Origin: JAYEIA01 sp964472505
GTDB taxonomy: Bacteria; Bacteroidota; Bacteroidia; Bacteroidales; JAADGE01
Direction of reading: 5' to 3'
DNA length: 64,000 nucleotides
Assembly: GCA_964472505.1 (NCBI GenBank)
Contig: CAYYQW010000005.1
Coordinates: 31,330 to 95,329 of the forward strand
Of this stretch, positions 58,990-64,000 are shown one piece after another (positions within the stretch are counted from its first letter, which is position 1; each line of letters begins with the position of its first letter). The notes under the pieces are model-generated. The model was not told the DNA's origin, searched no databases, and saw only the letters and a list, made by a program, of their open reading frames with translations. Both the position numbers and the translations under genes were made by a program.

Positions 58990-60918
58990 TTATTTTGCCT
59001 TATTATAATTTTCGGCATCGTCAATCATGCATTTTACTCTTAGCAGCTCGGCAACACTTGGAGCATAAGAAATAGCGTCTTTAGGTTCGTAAGGCGGATT
59101 ACCGTCATGAATTTCCGACAAAGTTCCCAAACCTGCCCGATAAATTTCATCTTCAAAACCATTGTAGATTTCTTTTACGAAGTTGAGTCCCGATTTGCCG
59201 TGCAGTTTAATCCAAGCCTCACAAAAAGCGCCGGTAAGCCAAGGATGAACACTGCCTTGGTGTTTGGCTTTTTTGCGTTTTATTTCGTTACCGTCGTATA
59301 TACCAATGTAAGCTGTATTTTTTGGTGACAGAGTTCTCAGGCCTTTTTCAGTAAGCAGTTCATCTCGCAGGGTTTCGAGTATTCCGCGTTTAATTTCATC
59401 ACTTATGGGTGAATAGCAGAGTGAAGCCGCAAATATTTGGTTGGGCCTTACATCGGAGTTTTGCTCGGTGTCGTAAACAAAGTCATAGAGACTATTGCTT
59501 TGTTCGTCGTAAAAAATTTCGGAATAAAAATATTGAATGCGTTCCGGAAGGTTACCAACCAGTTTTTGTGCTTTTTTATCTTTATGAAGCTCGGCCATTT
59601 CGGAATAGAACATCAGGGCATTGTACCATAAGGCATTAATATCGTTGAGGAAGCCGATGCGTTTTACTACCGGCTCTCCGTCAATGGTTTCATTCATCCG
59701 TGAAGTGGGATGGTTGGTATCCGGAATAAAAAGCAGGCCGTTGTCGTGCAGAATGGTATTTGCATAGCCTTTTTTAAACTTCTTGATAAGTTCGGTAAGA
59801 AAGGGCCCGTATTTAGTCCAAATTTTGTCATCTTGTTTGCTGTATTCGCTGTAATGCTGTATGGTGTAAAAAAACAGCAGCGGAATATCGGCTTGTTTTA
59901 TATCTTTTTCCGCTTTGAAGCGGGTTATGGTTGTATCTAAAAGTTCTTCAAACAGATCAAATTTGTTTTGAGTCAGGCAAAGTCCCGGCAATGAAATCAG
60001 GGCTTCCCCGTGTTTATAGTTGTACCAATGATAACCGGTTTTTAGAATACGTTTTTTATCATTTTCGGGTTGAATGATGAATTGTTCGGCGCTTTCCAGT
60101 AGTGCTTCGGCAAAGTTTTGCGGAGCATTGCGCATGCTTACTTCTTTTTTGAAGATCTGCTTGAGGCTGCGCGTACTTGCTTTTTTTATGCCGGCCGAGA
60201 ATATAATTTCGCTGCCTTTTTTTACATCCAAAACAAAGTAGCCGGGTGTGAAAAGGTCTTCTACGTAAGGGTATCCGCGTTCTTGTTCTCGTTCGTATTC
60301 ATTGTTGTAGTTCCAGTCCGGAGCATGAATAAATTTATTTTTCAAATTGGTTTGCAAATACAAATAGGGGTATTTTTCATACATGCGGTATCGTATTCCG
60401 TTTTCGCTTTGCTGAACACCGGTTTCGGCATCCATATTGGCTTGCGACAACGCATGAATGTTTCTGAATGCCACAAAAGGCTTTATTTTAAGCTTGGTGG
60501 GTGAATGCGCTTCGAGTATTTCGTAGCGCGTAAGCACGCGGTGTTCGTTTTTGCAAAGTATTCTTTGTTTTTTGAGTACCACACCGCCTACCCGATATAT
60601 TTTTGTCGGAATGGGGTCCAAGTACATTTCGCGCAGATAGCGGTGCCCGTGCGGATCATAAACGCCGCCGGGATATTTACTCACACCCAGTCTAAATTCG
60701 TCGTCGTGCTGTTCGATGGTTTCGTTTATGCTTGAAAGAAGCACGTGCATATTGTCTTTATCCTCAGGCCAGACCAAAAGTCCGTGGTATTTTCTTGTAT
60801 TACATCCAACCAGTGTGGTGGATGTATAGGAGCCTTTATCATTGGCTCTGAATAATTCTCTTTCGAGTGAATACTCAAGGTTTACAAGCTTATCTTTTTC
60901 GAGTTTTATGAAGCCCAT
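58990..60918 (-). CDS. Glycogen debranching enzyme (amylo-alpha-1,6-glucosidase, GH133-like)
   Basis: 642 residues. The N-terminal bacterial GDE domain has LVGCNTRKYHGLLVWPEDK and LRYEI-like VLTRYEILEAHSP. The (alpha/alpha)6 catalytic domain has TGYHWYNYKHGEALISLPGL, RMNETIDGEPVVKRIGFLND, INALWYNALMFY, KAKHQGSVHPWLTGAF and a terminal GTLSEIHDGNPPYEP. It removes alpha-1,6 branch stubs from glycogen in the cytoplasm. It is the first gene of the trio, with 49 and about 100 nt gaps to the next two. A -7 element lies about 36 nt upstream. Confidence 0.93.
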   Translation of the reverse strand: MGFIKLEKDKLVNLEYSLERELFRANDKGSYTSTTLVGCNTRKYHGLLVWPEDKDNMHVLLSSINETIEQHDDEFRLGVSKYPGGVYDPHGHRYLREMYLDPIPTKIYRVGGVVLKKQRILCKNEHRVLTRYEILEAHSPTKLKIKPFVAFRNIHALSQANMDAETGVQQSENGIRYRMYEKYPYLYLQTNLKNKFIHAPDWNYNNEYEREQERGYPYVEDLFTPGYFVLDVKKGSEIIFSAGIKKASTRSLKQIFKKEVSMRNAPQNFAEALLESAEQFIIQPENDKKRILKTGYHWYNYKHGEALISLPGLCLTQNKFDLFEELLDTTITRFKAEKDIKQADIPLLFFYTIQHYSEYSKQDDKIWTKYGPFLTELIKKFKKGYANTILHDNGLLFIPDTNHPTSRMNETIDGEPVVKRIGFLNDINALWYNALMFYSEMAELHKDKKAQKLVGNLPERIQYFYSEIFYDEQSNSLYDFVYDTEQNSDVRPNQIFAASLCYSPISDEIKRGILETLRDELLTEKGLRTLSPKNTAYIGIYDGNEIKRKKAKHQGSVHPWLTGAFCEAWIKLHGKSGLNFVKEIYNGFEDEIYRAGLGTLSEIHDGNPPYEPKDAISYAPSVAELLRVKCMIDDAENYNKAK

Positions 60919-60953
60919 TTTTATGTTTTAGATTTATGATGAATACATGCAAA

Positions 60954-60961
60954 CAAAAATA
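60954..60961 (-). promoter_or_regulatory. -7 promoter element for the glycogen gene cluster
   Basis: CAAAAATA on the plus strand reads TATTTTTG on the minus strand. No TTTG is seen at the -33 spacing. Confidence 0.4.
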
Positions 60962-61210
60962 CGGTATTTTCTGCGATTATGTAGGCTAAAGTTAATAAAA
61001 AATCGTCATTGAGCAAAAATATATTTTGCTTGCAGCCGGTTGTAATATACACCATGTTTTTTTTAATTGTTTGGACTGTAGAATATTAAAATCTTCTTAA
61101 ACGTTTGCGTAATTTTTTTGCCCGATTTGAGAAAAAAATATCAATTTTGTTTCGGATATCATTTTGATGCTTTATTCAAATAAAAACTAACTGTAAAAGA
61201 TAATAGAACT

Positions 61211-62824
61211 ATGGACCCGATTTGGTTGGCATTGGCATTTGTTTTAGGATTATTGGTACGGCTTGTAAAAATTCCGCCCCTTGTGGGCTATTTGTTGGCC
61301 GGCTTCTTACTGAAACATTTTTTTGATGCCCAATCCGGTGAATTTATTGAGGAAGTTTCGGATTTAGGTGTTAGTTTGCTGCTCTTTATTATCGGGCTAA
61401 AGCTTAAAATTAAAAAGTTGGCTCGGAAAGAGATATGGGCCGGAGCATCCGTTCACATGCTGCTTACTACCGCTTTATTTACTTTATTGCTGTTGGGTTT
61501 GAGCTATACCTCAATCGGGTTTTTTGGTGCTTTGGATACTGAGTTAAGCATATTGTTGGCATTTGCTTTAAGTTTTTCGAGTACCGTTTTTGCCGTCAAA
61601 GTGTTGGAAGAGAACGATGAGGTGAATTCCATGCAGGGAATTGTTTCTATCGGCGTGCTGATTATTCAGGATATTTTTGCCGTATTGTATATTGTGTTTG
61701 CGGCAGGAAAACTCCCCAATATTTATGCCTTGGGATTGCCGGTTTTGCTTTTGGGCTTGCGTCCTGTGTTTTTCTGGCTTCTAAAACGTACAGGCTACGG
61801 AGAATTGCTGATTTTATACGGTTTTTTTATGGCATTGGTGGTAGGCGCCGCGCTTTTTGAGTTTGCCGGGCTTAAAGCCGACTTGGGAGCGCTTATTGTA
61901 GGTGTTCTGATTGCTAATCATCCAAAATCCAAAGATTTGGCCGATAAGCTGTCGGAATTTAAAGACTTTTTTCTGATTGGCTTTTTCTTGTCCATCGGAC
62001 TGACCGGCGAACCAAGCCGCGATATTATCTTAGTCAGCATAATATTGGCGTTGGCCGTTAACTTTAAAGTGATTCTGTATTTCTTTGTGTTTACACGCTT
62101 TCGTTTGCGAGCGCGCACTTCCGTTTTCACCTCTTTAACATTGGCCAATTACAGCGAATTTGGCTTAATTGTCGGTGCTTTTGCCGTTTCGGCCGGGCTT
62201 ATGCCTGCTGATTGGCTGACAGCCATAGCCGTGGCTCTATCCCTTACTTTTGTAGTTTCATCCGTTTTGAATAATTATGCGCATCACATTTATTTTGGGA
62301 TGAAGCATTGGATACATAAATTTGAAACCCACACTCGCCTTACATACGACGAGGCTATGGATATCGGTAATGCCGAAATATTGGTAATAGGTATGGGTAA
62401 ATTGGGCACGGCTGCTTATGACCAATTATCGGCACAATACGGGCAGAAAGTATTGGGAATTGATTATAATGCCGATAAAATAAAGGCACATCAGGCAGAA
62501 GGAAGAAATGTGAGCCACGAAGATTCCACAGACGGTGAATTTTGGGATATGGCTGCAAACTCCCCCATGCACCAGGGACAAATAAAAATGGTCATGCTCT
62601 GTATGGACAGTCACAAATCAAACCTTTATGCTTTGGAACGGCTGCATGATATTGATTTCCAGGGTAAAACAGCTGCCGTGGCACGCTACGATGACCAAGC
62701 GGAGCAACTGTCCGAAGCCGGCGCGGATGCGGTTTATAATATTTACTCGGAAGCCGGTTTTGGTTTTGCCGACCATGCCTGCAAAAACTTAGAAGGCACC
62801 ATAGCCTGTGAAAATAAAATTTAA
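61211..62824 (+). CDS. CPA2-family cation:proton antiporter (KefB/KefC-like) with TrkA-N domain
   Basis: 537 residues. About 12 hydrophobic helices (residues 1-370) include the antiporter motifs PPLVGYLLAGFLL, ALSFSSTVFAVKVLEENDE, VSIGVLIIQDIFAVLYIVF and LKADLGALIVGVLIANHPKS. The cytoplasmic C-terminus has an NAD-binding TrkA-N fold (ILVIGMGKLGTAAYDQL, VLGIDYNADKIKAHQAEGRN). It exchanges K+ or Na+ for H+ under nucleotide control. The C-terminal regulatory domain is somewhat shorter than in full KefC. It is monocistronic. Confidence 0.9.
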   Translation: MDPIWLALAFVLGLLVRLVKIPPLVGYLLAGFLLKHFFDAQSGEFIEEVSDLGVSLLLFIIGLKLKIKKLARKEIWAGASVHMLLTTALFTLLLLGLSYTSIGFFGALDTELSILLAFALSFSSTVFAVKVLEENDEVNSMQGIVSIGVLIIQDIFAVLYIVFAAGKLPNIYALGLPVLLLGLRPVFFWLLKRTGYGELLILYGFFMALVVGAALFEFAGLKADLGALIVGVLIANHPKSKDLADKLSEFKDFFLIGFFLSIGLTGEPSRDIILVSIILALAVNFKVILYFFVFTRFRLRARTSVFTSLTLANYSEFGLIVGAFAVSAGLMPADWLTAIAVALSLTFVVSSVLNNYAHHIYFGMKHWIHKFETHTRLTYDEAMDIGNAEILVIGMGKLGTAAYDQLSAQYGQKVLGIDYNADKIKAHQAEGRNVSHEDSTDGEFWDMAANSPMHQGQIKMVMLCMDSHKSNLYALERLHDIDFQGKTAAVARYDDQAEQLSEAGADAVYNIYSEAGFGFADHACKNLEGTIACENKI

Positions 62825-63385
62825 GTCCACTCCGAAAAGTACAAATAAAAACAAGCGATATGTTTAAGCTGCTCATAAACAACTCGTTCCATAACCGACG
62901 GGTTAACCCGTCGGTTGCTGATTAACAGGCACTTACAACTTTGTCGGCAGAAAAATCGACTTTTCGGGGTGGGCTCAAATTTGATATTTTAAAAACTGAG
63001 AAATAAGTTTTTTGTTGCATATTATGGCTTCAAAAGGCTAAATATTGGAATTAGATTATTATCTTTTTACCTGCTTTTAGCTTGTTTCCGGCTTTTTGCC
63101 GACTATCTGTCTTTTTATACCATTTTCGGCTCCACAGCCGGCCAATTTCATAATGTTTAGATCGGCTGCAATAATTATTTCCCCTCCGTCATTATTTCTT
63201 TCCGGCTGAGCGAAATTGTCAAGTTTGCTCAGTTTAGCGGACTTGCCCAACTGTATTTTTCCTCCCGTAATTTTTTTTTGTTTTTCCTCTTGAAAAGCCC
63301 TTATTTTGACAATGAAAAAACAGAAACAGTAACAAAAACAGATAAACAAAAATGAGTATTCACAATTAAAAAAAGGAGGACAAAA
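62825..63385. other. 561-nt gene-poor region before the T9SS protein
   Basis: No gene is supported. It holds the perfect palindrome at 62894-62915 and homopolymer-rich AT stretches. A minus-strand open frame at 63077-63400 has a plausible-looking segment (KIQLGKSAKLSKLDNFAQPE) but no start context or recognisable family. The plus strand ends in a clear AGGAGG sequence at about 63375-63380, just before the next ATG. Confidence 0.5.
62894..62915. repeat. Perfect 22-bp palindrome, ACCGACGGGTT family
   Basis: ACCGACGGGTT|AACCCGTCGGT is self-complementary over all 22 bases. It shares its core with the elements at 41804-41870. There is no T-run, so it is more likely a dispersed repeat than a terminator. 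Confidence 0.75.
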
Positions 63386-63928
63386 ATGCGACACAAACAA
63401 AAAAAGTTGAAAGTTGAAAGTAAAAAGTTGAAAGTATTAGGAGTGGCAACACTTTTAACTTTTGCCTTTTCACTTTCTACTGTATCAGCACAAGAAAGCA
63501 TTAACCCCACAGGCGGAGATGCTTCGGGCAGCGGAGGCTCGGCGAGCTATTCCGTGGGGCAGGTTGTTTACTCCACCAATGCCGGAACAAATGGTACAGT
63601 AGCACAAGGCGTGCAACAACCCTATGAAATTTCGGTAGTAACAGGAATTGAAGAATCCAAAGGCATTAACCTTTCAGTTTCGGCATATCCAAATCCAACT
63701 ACTGATTATCTTACATTGACTATCAACGACAATGTAAAGACAAGGCATGCCTTGTCTTTACTATCATATCAACTGTATGACATGAGTGGAAAACTTTTAC
63801 AAAGCGAAAAAATCACAGGCAACCAAACAAGCATTGTTATGAGCAATCTTGTACCTGCCACGTATTTTGTAAAAGTTATCCAAAGTAATAAAGAAGTAAA
63901 AACATTTAAAATCATTAAAACTCAATGA
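63386..63928 (+). CDS. Small secreted protein with T9SS type A C-terminal sorting domain
   Basis: 180 residues. The head is made of tandem KKLKVESKKLKV codons (DNA repeats of AAAGTTGAAAG) before a signal peptide (GVATLLTFAFSLSTVSAQ). The short mature part has INPTGGDASGSGGSASYSVG, a phrase recurring in Bacteroidota surface proteins. The last ~85 residues are a T9SS sorting domain (VSAYPNPTTDYLTLTIND, QLYDMSGKLLQSEKI, ATYFVKVIQSNKEVKTFKII). It would be secreted through the outer membrane. It may be the tail and head of a larger protein with the middle lost, because little passenger remains. An AGGAGG sequence 5-10 nt upstream is unusual for this phylum. Confidence 0.88.
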   Translation: MRHKQKKLKVESKKLKVLGVATLLTFAFSLSTVSAQESINPTGGDASGSGGSASYSVGQVVYSTNAGTNGTVAQGVQQPYEISVVTGIEESKGINLSVSAYPNPTTDYLTLTINDNVKTRHALSLLSYQLYDMSGKLLQSEKITGNQTSIVMSNLVPATYFVKVIQSNKEVKTFKIIKTQ

Positions 63929-63932
63929 GACA

Positions 63933-63950
63933 GTCCCGAAAGTTCGGGAC
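63933..63950. repeat. GTCCCGAA/TTCGGGAC palindrome
   Basis: An exact 8-bp inverted repeat with a 2-nt centre lies 5 nt after the T9SS gene stop. A partial second copy (GTCCCGATAGC) follows at about 63962. It resembles short dispersed palindromes common in Bacteroidota; there is no T-run typical of a terminator. Confidence 0.5.
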
Positions 63951-64000
63951 GTAGTCGAATTAGTCCCGATAGCGAAGCGTATCAGGAACAAATAAAAGGT

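Noticed and set aside
63077..63400. A 107-residue minus-strand open frame before the T9SS gene
   Set aside because: It overlaps the ribosome-binding region of the T9SS gene, starts with a Cys/Phe-rich stretch typical of antisense poly-A DNA, and matches no family known to me. I keep it only as a remark in the gap description.

Overview
The window is AT-rich DNA from a member of the Bacteroidota. Three things point there. Promoters of the Bacteroidetes type (TTTG, 19-21 nt, TAnnTTTG) precede many genes. Most genes lack a Shine-Dalgarno sequence. Two proteins carry a type IX secretion (T9SS) C-terminal sorting domain. No tRNA, rRNA, CRISPR array or phage module was seen.

Layout. 1-4.8 kb: the tail of a GxxExxY protein, a multi-cluster flavin/Fe-S oxidoreductase, a REP-associated tyrosine transposase among its REP-like palindromes (one lies inside its own reading frame), an SMP-30-like lipoprotein, and a Mn-type superoxide dismutase whose promoter is covered by a perfect 15-bp dyad. 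4.8-13.6 kb: an OmpA/PD40 envelope protein, then a respiratory molybdoenzyme operon. Its catalytic subunit has a Tat signal and an ArrA-like active site, its four-cluster Fe-S subunit ends in a T9SS sorting domain, and a TorD-like chaperone follows. Convergent to it lie a NarL-like regulator with a degenerate receiver and a hemerythrin/ScdA-like protein. 13.8-36 kb: a surface polysaccharide region (YfhO; sugar epimerase, aminotransferase, amidotransferase, deacetylase-like, LpxD-like acyltransferase, flippase, glycosyltransferases), with one frameshifted methyltransferase and one truncated glycosyltransferase. 36-48.5 kb: two paralogous chemosensory clusters (CheW-MCP-CheA and CheW-CheR-MBL protein-MCP) flanking a soluble hybrid histidine kinase that has a highly structured leader. 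The two chemoreceptors share about 480 bp of identical DNA. 48.5-64 kb: histidine ammonia-lyase, a repeat-rich gap with a Fic protein, MntP, a lipid kinase and an App1-like phosphatase, an alpha-carbonic anhydrase lipoprotein, a glycogen/alpha-glucan trio (GH57, GT4, debranching enzyme), a Kef-type antiporter and a small T9SS-exported protein.

How the parts fit. The most unusual unit is the molybdoenzyme operon. It has no membrane-anchor subunit; instead the electron-transfer subunit carries an outer-membrane secretion signal. I infer a Tat-then-T9SS route that would place a respiratory reductase on or outside the cell surface. Its active-site residues resemble those of respiratory arsenate reductase, but no arsenic genes are in view, so the substrate is open. 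The hemerythrin protein, the MnSOD with a DtxR-like operator, MntP and a metallo-beta-lactamase-fold protein inside the chemosensory operon suggest a mainly anaerobic organism that senses oxygen and redox state.
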